A stretch of DNA of 61,195 bases from positions 1-61,195 of the forward strand of contig JAFVMW010000025.1 of assembly GCA_017506735.1 (NCBI GenBank), given 5' to 3'. A program made the translations under genes and the position numbers. Below, piece after piece: positions 52,501 through 59,232 of this stretch. Below the pieces are notes generated by a model. It was not told the origin of the DNA, did no database searches, and saw only the letters and a program-made list of their open reading frames with translations. The DNA is from Oscillospiraceae bacterium. GTDB lineage: Bacteria > Bacillota > Clostridia > Oscillospirales > Oscillospiraceae. Every line of letters starts with the position of its first letter. The first letter of the stretch is position 1.

Positions 52501-55088
52501 TCAGCAAGGACTTCATCGATAATCTCTGCCTCGATTCCATTCCGATAGATGGAGAAAGCGGTTTCGGGATCGGAAACCAACTGGCTGGTCTTGATGACAA
52601 TGGAGTTCCGGTCGTAATCCAGTTCAATGGAGTTGATCTTTTTGGTAATCACAACATCAGCATTGAGCTGTCTGCTCCAGCTCATATCGTGCTTCAGTTC
52701 GTTGTTTTCGTACCATTCTCCATTGCAGGTGATGTACAGGTCAATGGTACCGGACACAATGTTGCGCAGATCCGCAACCACCTCGCCCTCCTGGGCTTCC
52801 CATTCGTTTCCGGCAACACTCTTCCGCACCTTCATACTGATGGACTGAACCGCGCGGCCATCCACATTCCCGATCACCGCAACCGCTTCACCATTCTCTA
52901 CGGTGAAGGAGTATTCTCCGCCGCCATCCCAGTTGGTACCCCAGGTAAACAGATTCCAGTTGCTGTAATTACTGTCTGCTCGCCTGTAGTGGACCCGGAT
53001 GGTGACGCTATTGTTGTCCAGCGTTGGATCAGAGATCAAGAATGCACAGTTGTCTTCCTGATACCAGTCGTTCAGGGGGTCTTTATACCATGCTTCCTTA
53101 TCCATATTGCGGTCTGCAACGAACTTATACTGATAAACACCGGGAGCCAGATCCGTTAGGGTTACAGTCCACACACCATCGCCCTGCTCCTTCATCTCGG
53201 TATCGCCCCATCCATTGAATGTACCAGCGATCGTCACCTTGTCAGCATCCTTGTTTTTATACTGGATGGTCACAGACTGGCCGTCCACCACCATGGGCCA
53301 AACGATACTCGCAGCGTCACTCTCGATGTCGGCGTTATACTTGCCTTCGTTCCTGGTAGTAATACCCACCCACTTCTCGATGGAGTAGTTGCCAAAAACA
53401 TCCCGCTCAAAGGCACTTGCATCCAGCCACAAATCCACCGTCTGTCCATCACCGCTGTACAGGAAGCTCTTGCCCTGGCCCTCAATTGCGGTATAGGTAA
53501 ACTGGGCAGTATACCAGCCATTCTCGTCCTCGGAAAGCTGAGCGCCCGGCCAGCCACCATGCTGCTCGCCACCAGCGCCCCAGGTATACAGTTTTACCGT
53601 ACTCCAATTCTGTACATTAACAAAGTGCAGGGTCACATCGTAAGTATAGGTGGGCATAGAGCCGTTAGGCCAGGAAGTATCCTTCGATTCGGTCAAAAGG
53701 CCGCCGTTCACGGCATCATACCAGTATTCTCCATCCGCCTCGATGATGATGTCTGGAGTTTTACCATCGTCTCCGCCTTTGCTGAACAGAATGCCAACGC
53801 CCTTTGTCGCATTCAGGTCAGACAAGGTGAGGGTGTACCAGTTTTCATGATCATCATCCTCGGACAGAGCCTTACCAGGCCAATCGCCCGTTAATGTATC
53901 ACCGCTACCCTTCAGCCAGCTGTAGGCATAGACCTTGTCCCACATATTGGTGTTGCGGTAGTGGATGATGACATTGTTGACGGGCTCGTCCAGATCGGGT
54001 TCCTCAGCAGTATAGCTCAGGTACAAAGAACCATCATCATTTTCTGTCAGCAAAAACTCGACAATCATGCCACTTGGAATGTGCAGCTTGTCGCCCTTCT
54101 GAGAATTGGTCACCAGCGTGGCGGAGGCAACCTCGCCCAGCCATCCATCCGTTTTATACTCAGTGCCTTGGCTGTCCTGAACATAGATATAGGTATCCCC
54201 TGTTACACGCAAGGACAGCTTTCCATCAATAAACTTGTAGTCTTGTCCGTTATAGTCTGCACCGTTGATATATCCTACAAGGTAGTAGTCATCGGGTACA
54301 GGTTCCTCGCCCTCGCCACCAGGGTTGTAAGTGAATTCGCTGACCTGGTTGCTGTCATTTGCCCAGTGGATGTAGTAGGCATCGCCGTCTGCAAATCCAG
54401 TGATATTGGGGGTCTGCTGGCGGTTGGAGGGGTTGCCGTTTTCCAGGCCGTTGAACAGCAGGCCGGTGGCCCATGTCGGAATCTCGATGCTGTAAACATC
54501 GTAGCCGCTGTCAGTGCCCACCTTAGTCATCTTCTCGCCGGGCCATGCGGTACCCTGCCCGGAAGGATCATCCCAATAATGGGCATAAACCTCGGGCCAA
54601 GCCCAGTCGTTGCGGAAGTAGACTGTGATGGTCTCGGGTTCTGCAGGTTCTTCGGGTTCAACTACGGGAGGCGTATAGGTAGACCAGCTTCCGCCCCCCT
54701 GATCCCAGGTGCCCTCTTGGACTGTGTAGCAATTCGTACCATCAGTCGGAACTGTCAGATTGCCGGTCTGATTCCACTTGTTGCTCCAGTTGTTTGCAGC
54801 AACACTGGGGTTCATCCGGCAGAAGATGACGCTAGTATAACCGGAAGGTACTGCTACCTCATAAATTCCATCGCCGTCCGGATCGGTCATGCTGACCCAG
54901 GTTTCTCCATTGCCGAAGAAATAGGCCGCAAACCGGGCATTTGCCTGTGTCCAGTTGCTGTTCGGCTTCAGATACAGGATCTTCGGCGTATCGGCAGCAA
55001 TCGCCGTCACAGGCATCATGCTCAGCATCAAGGCCAGGGCCAGGATGAAGCATGACAGCCGTTTCCATTGTTGGTTTCCGTGTTTCAT
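49509..55088 (-). CDS. pulA: Giant secreted multi-CBM type I pullulanase
   Basis: 1859 residues with a Sec signal peptide. Starch-binding modules: an N-terminal unit (about 33-145), three CBM26-like units (about 150-235, 370-460, 480-570; pattern YFRN...WPG), a glycogen-binding E-set-like unit (about 600-685) and a CBM41-like unit (about 690-790). Then CBM48 (about 920-1030) and the GH13_14 catalytic domain: YNWGYDP-type NWGYDPVNY, DVVYNH (about 1168), GFRFDLVG with the nucleophile Asp (about 1234), YGEGWT acid/base Glu (about 1266), CHDN (about 1349). It debranches alpha-1,6 links of starch outside the cell. The C-terminus (about 1550-1859) has two units with L-x-x-YGAAAQ-type helices; no dockerin, SLH or LPxTG. 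Confidence 0.93.
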   Translation of the reverse strand: MKHGNQQWKRLSCFILALALMLSMMPVTAIAADTPKILYLKPNSNWTQANARFAAYFFGNGETWVSMTDPDGDGIYEVAVPSGYTSVIFCRMNPSVAANNWSNKWNQTGNLTVPTDGTNCYTVQEGTWDQGGGSWSTYTPPVVEPEEPAEPETITVYFRNDWAWPEVYAHYWDDPSGQGTAWPGEKMTKVGTDSGYDVYSIEIPTWATGLLFNGLENGNPSNRQQTPNITGFADGDAYYIHWANDSNQVSEFTYNPGGEGEEPVPDDYYLVGYINGADYNGQDYKFIDGKLSLRVTGDTYIYVQDSQGTEYKTDGWLGEVASATLVTNSQKGDKLHIPSGMIVEFLLTENDDGSLYLSYTAEEPDLDEPVNNVIIHYRNTNMWDKVYAYSWLKGSGDTLTGDWPGKALSEDDDHENWYTLTLSDLNATKGVGILFSKGGDDGKTPDIIIEADGEYWYDAVNGGLLTESKDTSWPNGSMPTYTYDVTLHFVNVQNWSTVKLYTWGAGGEQHGGWPGAQLSEDENGWYTAQFTYTAIEGQGKSFLYSGDGQTVDLWLDASAFERDVFGNYSIEKWVGITTRNEGKYNADIESDAASIVWPMVVDGQSVTIQYKNKDADKVTIAGTFNGWGDTEMKEQGDGVWTVTLTDLAPGVYQYKFVADRNMDKEAWYKDPLNDWYQEDNCAFLISDPTLDNNSVTIRVHYRRADSNYSNWNLFTWGTNWDGGGEYSFTVENGEAVAVIGNVDGRAVQSISMKVRKSVAGNEWEAQEGEVVADLRNIVSGTIDLYITCNGEWYENNELKHDMSWSRQLNADVVITKKINSIELDYDRNSIVIKTSQLVSDPETAFSIYRNGIEAEIIDEVLAEGSTYTLKLKQTLDLVTLHQYSIRFSEQDKFTDTDYKINTNTVYASDKFAEEFTYDGELGALWTANSTTFRVWAPTAASVSVNLYESGTDKTDDLIKSVSMTAGEDGTWYATVEGDLDGTYYTYSVNVDGEKVEVIDPYARTAGVNGKRGMVIDLDSTDPEGWASDRNPKPITKYSDAIIYELHVRDFSIDDSSGIQEAWQGKYLAFTQTGTTVDADENGTGDGKIKSGIDYLDDLGITHLHLLPVYDYGSVDETKCDNFNWGYDPVNYNLPEGSYSTDPYDGTTRVKEFKQMVKSLHDHDISVIMDVVYNHVYDAGKFSMNQIVPQYFSRVNADGSYSNGSGCGNDTASEREMVRKFIVESVLYWHQEYHIDGFRFDLVGLLDATTINEIVDTVHACCPDVIFYGEGWTLGTAVEPGNGMATQANSAETPEFAYFSDTMRNLLGGSNGTSLGFVSGLTGKEEAIRDNFMAKPGWTSNPQQIVQYASCHDNYTLVDKLILSTGKPGIDADIIKMNNLAAAIYMTSQGIPFIHAGEEFLREKLEEDGGRCENSYNASDYVNHIEWSNLEKEQYANNSAYYKGLIAFRNAHPALRLATRAEIDRLVKYTWVTNEVVMFTIDASQVIGESVNSIVVIFNATQKAAEVTLPAGDWNICIDGNNAGTVAQGNPVSSTVSVAGISAMVLTQGERVVPTETIEAVSATLLVEDMIQIRYRFQVEAENVAEYGMYIFNNLEDAETHDPSKAIQKTLVHYEDEPGIYYGYTDGIAAKEMGDSQFVVGYLKLSDGTYVYTQVLEYSPRIYAQRMVAKESTSAATRHLCNALMQYGAAAQISFDYKTEQLMNVGFAEVPFNSSVMGGYAFSLEEATEGFTTEAATLQLEGAITYRFRYTVSQELQEKDLYLEYIIMGETSSVLLTLIDGYYYGYVRGVAAKDMDETIVVKPYYLHESGNKIYGPELVYSGYEYAHRIISDSTNKPETIDLAKALVMYIDAADKAIKGN

Positions 55089-55124
55089 TTTTACACATAC
55101 CTCCTCTGTGTAATCTTATTTTCC

Positions 55125-55181
55125 ATTATACCCCAGCGTAACCGTTTGCGCAAGTGGCGTTTCTCACAAAAGAAACGTTTC
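55125..55181 (-). promoter_or_regulatory. Pullulanase promoter with two LacI/CcpA-like operators
   Basis: On the minus strand TTGCGC (55148-55153), 17 bp, TATAAT (55125-55130). GCGCAAACGGTTACGC (55136-55151, 6 of 8 arm positions paired) overlaps the -35 box, and GAAACGTTTC (55172-55181, perfect) lies just upstream. Both have the central CG and AAAC arms of LacI-family sites such as MalR or CcpA cre boxes, which fits sugar control of a starch enzyme. Confidence 0.65.
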
Positions 55182-55199
55182 CATTCCGTGAAACGACAC

Positions 55200-55229
55200 A
55201 AAAAAGGAACTGCCCTCTCGGGCAGTTCC
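55200..55229 (-). terminator. Terminator after the ABC exporter gene
   Basis: On the minus strand GGAACTGCCC-GAGA-GGGCAGTTCC then TTTTTT. It separates the exporter operon from the pullulanase transcript. Confidence 0.9.
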
Positions 55230-55241
55230 TTTCACAGGCCA

Positions 55242-56909
55242 TTATGCTTTTCCGGACTGGAACGCATGGATTTTCCTGTCCCGGACCTCCAGCTGCCAGT
55301 CGCTGATCTCCATGGCGGCAGGCCGGTGGGTCACGGCGATGCAGGTTCTGCCGGGCAGGGCCCGGAGCCGCTCCAGCACCCGGGATTCGGTCGCGCTGTC
55401 CAGTGCGGAGGTGCATTCGTCCAGCAGCAGAATGGGCGCGCCGCCCAGCACCGCCCGGGCAATGCTCAGCCGCTGGGCCTGGCCCTCGGACAGTCCGGCG
55501 CCGCTTTCTCCCAGCACCGTGTCCAGTCCGTTGGGCAGCTGATCCAGGTACTCGTCCATGCAGCTCACATGGATGGCCTGCCGGATCTCGTCCTCCGCCG
55601 CATCGGGCTTGATGATGGTCAGATTGTCCCGGAGGGTGCCGCTGAGCAGCAGATTTCCCTGGGGCACATAGGCGAACAGCCGCCGGGTTCTCCGGTCAAT
55701 GGGCCGTTCTTCCCCACCGCTGACGGCGTACATGCCGCCCCCGTTGGGCTTGTATATGCCCAGCAGGAGCTTTAACAGCGTGCTTTTGCCGATGCCGGAG
55801 GCACCGGTAATCACCGCGAAGGCCCCCTTAGGCAGGGTGAATTCCGCATCCGACAGAATCTGATCCCGGTCATAGGCGAAGGACAGCTCCCTGGCCCGGA
55901 AGGCATCCATACGGGCATACAGCGCCTGGGCATCCTCCTCCATGGGCTCCGGCTCCCCCTGGATCTGATCCAGCTCCATGAGCCGCTCGGCAGAGGCCAC
56001 CATGGCAATGTACTGGGGCAGCACACCGGAAAGATTGACAATGGGGGTCTGGATCTGGTTCACCAGCTGGATCACCGCCGTCAGAGAGCCGAAGCTCATC
56101 TGTCCGTGGAGCATCCGCCAGGCGCACCATATCAGAGCCAGGAAGCCTGCCCCCTGGTACATCAGACTGATGCAGGTGTTTGTCAGCAGGGAGATGTTCT
56201 TCCGCCTGCGCTGAACCTCATACCGCTCCTCCATCAGAATATCCGCCCGGCGCTCCACCTCGGCGGACACGTCCATGGCCTGGACCATCAGCAGCTTCTC
56301 CATCGTCTCCTGCAAAAGGCCGGAAACCCTGCCGTTGTGGGCGCTGACCTGTTTGTTCAGATCCTTCAGCCTGCGGCGCATGACCGCAGTGGCTCCCAGA
56401 ACCACAGCCCCGGCCAGGGCCACCAGGATGGTGAATCGTCCGTCCAGCGCACCCAGCACCACCACCGCGGCAGCCAGCCGGGTGATCATCGAAGCGGTAT
56501 TGGGCAGGATGTTCAGCACACCGGAATTGACCTGGTTCACATCGGCATTGAGCCGGTTCAGCAGCTCCGCGCTGTGGTAGCCGGACACGGCGGCATATTC
56601 GCCATGGAGCAGGCCGTGGAGCAGGTCACGCTTCCAGTCCCGTTCCAGATCCATGCTCAGCCGGTCCCGGAGGTGGCGCATCAGAGTGGTGCAGAGCAGG
56701 ATTCCGGCAATAATCGCCGCCTGGACACCGCAGGCCCGGAAAAAGGCCATCTGATCTCTGGACACCGCGCTGTCAATGACACCCCGGCTGCCCAGGGCGA
56801 AGAACACAGACAGCAATGCCTGCCCCACCTGGGCCAGCACCAGCAGGCACAGCCCGGGAATCCGCCGCCGAATCCGCCCGGCAGTCCAGAGAATGGGGTT
56901 TTGTTTCAT
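55242..56909 (-). CDS. ABC exporter (fused membrane and ATPase domains)
   Basis: 555 residues. Six membrane helices (about 15-310) precede an ATPase domain with Walker A GASGIGKST (about 368-376), Q-loop YVPQGN, signature LSEGQAQR, Walker B ILLLDECTSALD and H-loop VTHRP. It is type I exporter-like (MsbA/bacteriocin family) without an N-terminal C39 peptidase domain. The separate S26-type peptidase encoded directly upstream (ATGA overlap) could do the cleavage. Last gene of the PqqD-S26-ABC operon. The likely cargo is the modified small peptides; no other substrate is suggested by context. Confidence 0.88.
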   Translation of the reverse strand: MKQNPILWTAGRIRRRIPGLCLLVLAQVGQALLSVFFALGSRGVIDSAVSRDQMAFFRACGVQAAIIAGILLCTTLMRHLRDRLSMDLERDWKRDLLHGLLHGEYAAVSGYHSAELLNRLNADVNQVNSGVLNILPNTASMITRLAAAVVVLGALDGRFTILVALAGAVVLGATAVMRRRLKDLNKQVSAHNGRVSGLLQETMEKLLMVQAMDVSAEVERRADILMEERYEVQRRRKNISLLTNTCISLMYQGAGFLALIWCAWRMLHGQMSFGSLTAVIQLVNQIQTPIVNLSGVLPQYIAMVASAERLMELDQIQGEPEPMEEDAQALYARMDAFRARELSFAYDRDQILSDAEFTLPKGAFAVITGASGIGKSTLLKLLLGIYKPNGGGMYAVSGGEERPIDRRTRRLFAYVPQGNLLLSGTLRDNLTIIKPDAAEDEIRQAIHVSCMDEYLDQLPNGLDTVLGESGAGLSEGQAQRLSIARAVLGGAPILLLDECTSALDSATESRVLERLRALPGRTCIAVTHRPAAMEISDWQLEVRDRKIHAFQSGKA

Positions 56910-57367
56910 TTCAGATGCCTCCCGAGCCAGCCGACGCCCCTCCGCCAGAAGTGTCTGATGTGTCGGCTGTGATACCACACCCGGCAGTAAAGCCAATATC
57001 CAGGCTCGTTCACAGAGTGCCTCTTGTCGCCTCTGGTGAAGGCTGTAACCACAGCGATCATCTGGTCATGACGGATTCCCGGCTCCTTTTCGAACTGGTT
57101 GTCGCCTAAACAAGTGTAGGAATCCCCCACTTCTACGATCCGGTGCAACACAAATTGGCCGCTGGATCGCTGATACAACGGCAAATCGTACTTTTTCAGC
57201 TGTTCCGGCAGCGGTGACAGCACCACACTGTCAATCCCCTGCCGCAGCATAGGCAGCATACTGGTTCCTCTCGGCTTGAAGCGCACCTGTCTGCCAGCAG
57301 CCAGTTGTTCCCGGATCAGAGGCATCAGATCCTTCAGCCTGTATTCGTTCTCAAGCAAGGAATCCAT
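56906..57367 (-). CDS. S24/S26-family signal peptidase-like protein
   Basis: About 153 residues. The Ser nucleophile motif is RGTSMLPMLRQGID (about residues 33-46). The general-base segment is FVLHRIVEV: His replaces Lys, as in the Ser-His (SipW/eukaryotic) type of signal peptidase. It is followed by CLGDNQFEKEP, the usual GDN block. There is no convincing N-terminal membrane helix; the C-terminus is basic and Trp/His-rich. It overlaps the end of the PqqD gene (starts GTG 57373 or ATG 57367), so it is translationally coupled. Small S24/S26 proteases next to PqqD genes are seen in peptide-modification loci; leader removal is the likely role. Confidence 0.8.
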   Translation of the reverse strand: MDSLLENEYRLKDLMPLIREQLAAGRQVRFKPRGTSMLPMLRQGIDSVVLSPLPEQLKKYDLPLYQRSSGQFVLHRIVEVGDSYTCLGDNQFEKEPGIRHDQMIAVVTAFTRGDKRHSVNEPGYWLYCRVWYHSRHIRHFWRRGVGWLGRHLK

Positions 57368-57611
57368 TTTCACTCAGCTTCTTTACAAAGTTGGAAACCG
57401 CAATCCGGGCGGTGGCTTCGTCCACGTCGTATTCCCCCAGCAGGGCCTGCACCAAGGCGTCCTCGGTGGTGTCCTCGTTCAGCCGCTCCCACAGGAACTT
57501 GCCGGTGTCATTCAGAGTAATCATCATATTCAGATCCAGCTCATCGCCGGTGGGCAGCACCACAGTCTGCCCTGCCACAGTCCGCAGCAGAAATCCATCC
57601 TTCAGCTTCAT
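57351..57611 (-). CDS. PqqD-type peptide recognition protein (RRE)
   Basis: 86 residues. The PqqD fold pattern is clear: VVLPTGDELDLNMMITLNDT, then GKFLWERL, then the helices to the C-terminal FVKKLSENGFL. PqqD-like proteins bind the leader of a precursor peptide and present it to the modifying enzyme. AAAGGA precedes ATG 57611; the longer ORF runs over the promoter. First gene of the PqqD-S26-ABC operon, directly downstream of the radical SAM gene's terminator. The shared leader of the two small peptides is the obvious candidate ligand. Confidence 0.88.
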   Translation of the reverse strand: MKLKDGFLLRTVAGQTVVLPTGDELDLNMMITLNDTGKFLWERLNEDTTEDALVQALLGEYDVDEATARIAVSNFVKKLSENGFLA

Positions 57612-57657
57612 ATTGTAAAATCCTTTCCGATTGTCTGTTTTTGCTTTCGCTCTGGTT

Positions 57658-57686
57658 ATCATATCATAAAAGTTACACTTTGTCAC
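57658..57686 (-). promoter_or_regulatory. Promoter of the PqqD-S26-ABC operon
   Basis: On the minus strand GTGACA (57681-57686), 17 bp, TATGAT (57658-57663). Confidence 0.65.
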
Positions 57687-57694
57687 CAGAGAAT

Positions 57695-57725
57695 CATAAA
57701 AAAACGAGCGGACGAACCGCTCGTT
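57695..57725 (-). terminator. Terminator after the radical SAM gene
   Basis: On the minus strand AACGAGCGG-TTCGT-CCGCTCGTT then TTTTTTT. Confidence 0.9.
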
Positions 57726-57739
57726 TTTCGAAATAATAC

Positions 57740-57779
57740 GTCATTCCGAGCCAGTCCGCAGACTGGCGTGGGAATCTCA
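57740..57779. repeat. Short palindromic intergenic repeat
   Basis: GTCATTCCGAGCCAGTCCGC followed by a facing GACTGGC and GGGAATCTCA. The inner GCCAGTC/GACTGGC pair forms a hairpin. It resembles a dispersed intergenic repeat of Oscillospiraceae; only one copy is in this window. Confidence 0.4.
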
Positions 57780-57790
57780 TGGATGATGGA

Positions 57791-58897
57791 TCAGTCGCAG
57801 GACTCAGCCTCAGGTACTGCCTGACCAGGGTCAGGGAGCTTTTTCACACCAGCCGCAACCAGCCGCCGGCTCAGCTCGCAGACCTCCGGCTTGCAATGGC
57901 CGGTGTAAAGGCCGGTCAATCGCATCGCTGGACACTTGGGACAAACATCGTCATAAGGGCAGCCCACGCATTCCATACCCAGCAGCATTTCACCCACTGC
58001 TTCCTTAGTCTTCTCCCAGGCTTCTGCGTAGGACATTTCCAATAGCGATACATCACCAATCGGTAACATTACACAAGGATACATTCTTCCATCCCAGCTA
58101 ACCACCGCTGCGCCAGCACCTGCGTTGCAAGTCAAACCCTTTGGCGAAACCTTGCTATTACCATGGGGCTCAGGAGTAATCTCTACCGGAATTGCCGGAC
58201 CATTCGATAATTCATACTGCGCTTTAGAAAGTTCTACAATATCGTCTATACTCAGGAAATGATCATCTTTTTCCGGGCATTCCCGATTCTTTAGCAGCAG
58301 AAAGTTATTGGACTGACAAGGAAATCCATTTTCTATACAATATCGTCGGATGCCGATATATTCATCCTTCATATAGCTACTCGGCGTCACCACAACGCTT
58401 ACACGAATTTTAGCATCGCGCAATTTGCGAATTGCGGAAACCGCCTTTTCAAAACCCTTATGGCCTGTAACTTGTAAATACCCTTCTTCCGAACACCCAT
58501 ATAAAGAGACTCGAACAAAATCAGGAGGATACTTCCTGAAAAATTCAACATGACCATCCGAAATCAATGTGCCATTAGTCAAAACACCCACTCTGACACG
58601 TTTCTTCCATAGATGTAAATACAGTTCCTCAAAATCCGAACGCATGAGGCATTCGCCTCCACTGAGGGCTGCAAAGAAAAGACCTGAATCGTAGGCTTCA
58701 TCAAAAATTCGTTTCCATGTCTCTGTTGATAATTCCCGGGCACGCAGGGCATTAGAATCCGCATTATGAATAAAGCACATTTTGCAATCCAGATTGCAGC
58801 AAGCCGTTAATTCATAGTGACCAACAATCGGTGTTTTCATTTTCTTTGCCGCCCGCACCATGCTTTTTTTCCATTGTATATATGTTTGGTTTTCCAT
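57791..58897 (-). CDS. Radical SAM/SPASM peptide-modifying enzyme
   Basis: 368 residues. The radical SAM cluster motif is CNLDCKMC (about residues 34-41), followed by the SAM-binding GGE in LSGGECLM. The C-terminal SPASM region has the Cys set for auxiliary 4Fe-4S clusters: TCNAG, YPCVM, ECVGCPYDDVCPKCPAM and GHC. SPASM enzymes modify peptides (thioether, C-C or C-O bonds) or proteins such as sulfatases. GGAGG lies 5 nt before ATG 58897. It is directly downstream of the 36-residue peptide gene, separated by a 15-bp hairpin, and upstream of the PqqD gene. The base composition is more AT-rich than its neighbours. Confidence 0.88.
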   Translation of the reverse strand: MENQTYIQWKKSMVRAAKKMKTPIVGHYELTACCNLDCKMCFIHNADSNALRARELSTETWKRIFDEAYDSGLFFAALSGGECLMRSDFEELYLHLWKKRVRVGVLTNGTLISDGHVEFFRKYPPDFVRVSLYGCSEEGYLQVTGHKGFEKAVSAIRKLRDAKIRVSVVVTPSSYMKDEYIGIRRYCIENGFPCQSNNFLLLKNRECPEKDDHFLSIDDIVELSKAQYELSNGPAIPVEITPEPHGNSKVSPKGLTCNAGAGAAVVSWDGRMYPCVMLPIGDVSLLEMSYAEAWEKTKEAVGEMLLGMECVGCPYDDVCPKCPAMRLTGLYTGHCKPEVCELSRRLVAAGVKKLPDPGQAVPEAESCD

Positions 58898-58914
58898 GGA
58901 AACCTCCTGATTTT

Positions 58915-58948
58915 TTTGGCAGATGGAGCTTCCGCTCCATCTGCCAAA
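58915..58948. promoter_or_regulatory. 15-bp perfect hairpin between peptide 2 and the radical SAM gene
   Basis: TTTGGCAGATGGAGC-TTCC-GCTCCATCTGCCAAA. On the minus strand it is followed by A residues rather than T, so it is probably not a full terminator. Such stems after precursor genes often stabilise the peptide mRNA and set its ratio to the downstream enzyme. Confidence 0.75.
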
Positions 58949-58965
58949 TGATTTCTGCTAACTAA

Positions 58966-59076
58966 TTAGACTACGCAATATTCCTCGGGAGTGGGTTCTT
59001 CTTCCGTGGAGGTGGCAATAACATCCATTGCATCGAACTTCATCAGTTCGATTTCAGGGGTCTGAAACTTCTTCAT
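58966..59076 (-). CDS. Putative RiPP precursor peptide 2 (36 aa)
   Basis: 36 residues: the leader-like part MKKFQTPEIELMKFDAMDVI is followed by ATS and the acidic tail TEEEPTPEEYCVV with one Cys. AAAGGAG precedes the ATG at 59076. It shares the MK-x-F-x2-P-x-[VI]-E and D-V-I-x-T-S pattern with peptide 1 at 49349-49483. Its neighbours are a giant secreted protein gene upstream and the radical SAM/SPASM gene downstream, all in one direction. It is bracketed by two strong hairpins. Too short for most gene finders. Modification and export are inferred from context. Confidence 0.72.
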   Translation of the reverse strand: MKKFQTPEIELMKFDAMDVIATSTEEEPTPEEYCVV

Positions 59077-59177
59077 CGATTTTACTCCTTTCGTCATATT
59101 TACATAAGAACTGCCAACTATTAAAGTTCACTAGTTCTTATATCACTTTAATATCCTTTGGCATAAAATTTCCCTCC

Positions 59178-59213
59178 AGGCATCTTATCGATGCATGGCA
59201 TCGACAAGATGCC
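59178..59213. promoter_or_regulatory. Hairpin between the secreted protein gene and peptide 2
   Basis: AGGCATCTT-ATCGATGC on one side and GCATCGA-C-AAGATGCCT on the other, a long stem with a small central loop. A T run follows only on the plus strand, so on the minus strand it is more likely a stability or processing element than a terminator. Confidence 0.6.
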
Positions 59214-59232
59214 TTTTTAGAAACCTTTTGCT

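Noticed and set aside
49509-55088. Amylosome (dockerin/cohesin) component
   Set aside because: The pullulanase has many starch-binding modules but I find no dockerin calcium-loop repeats or cohesin in it or in its neighbours.
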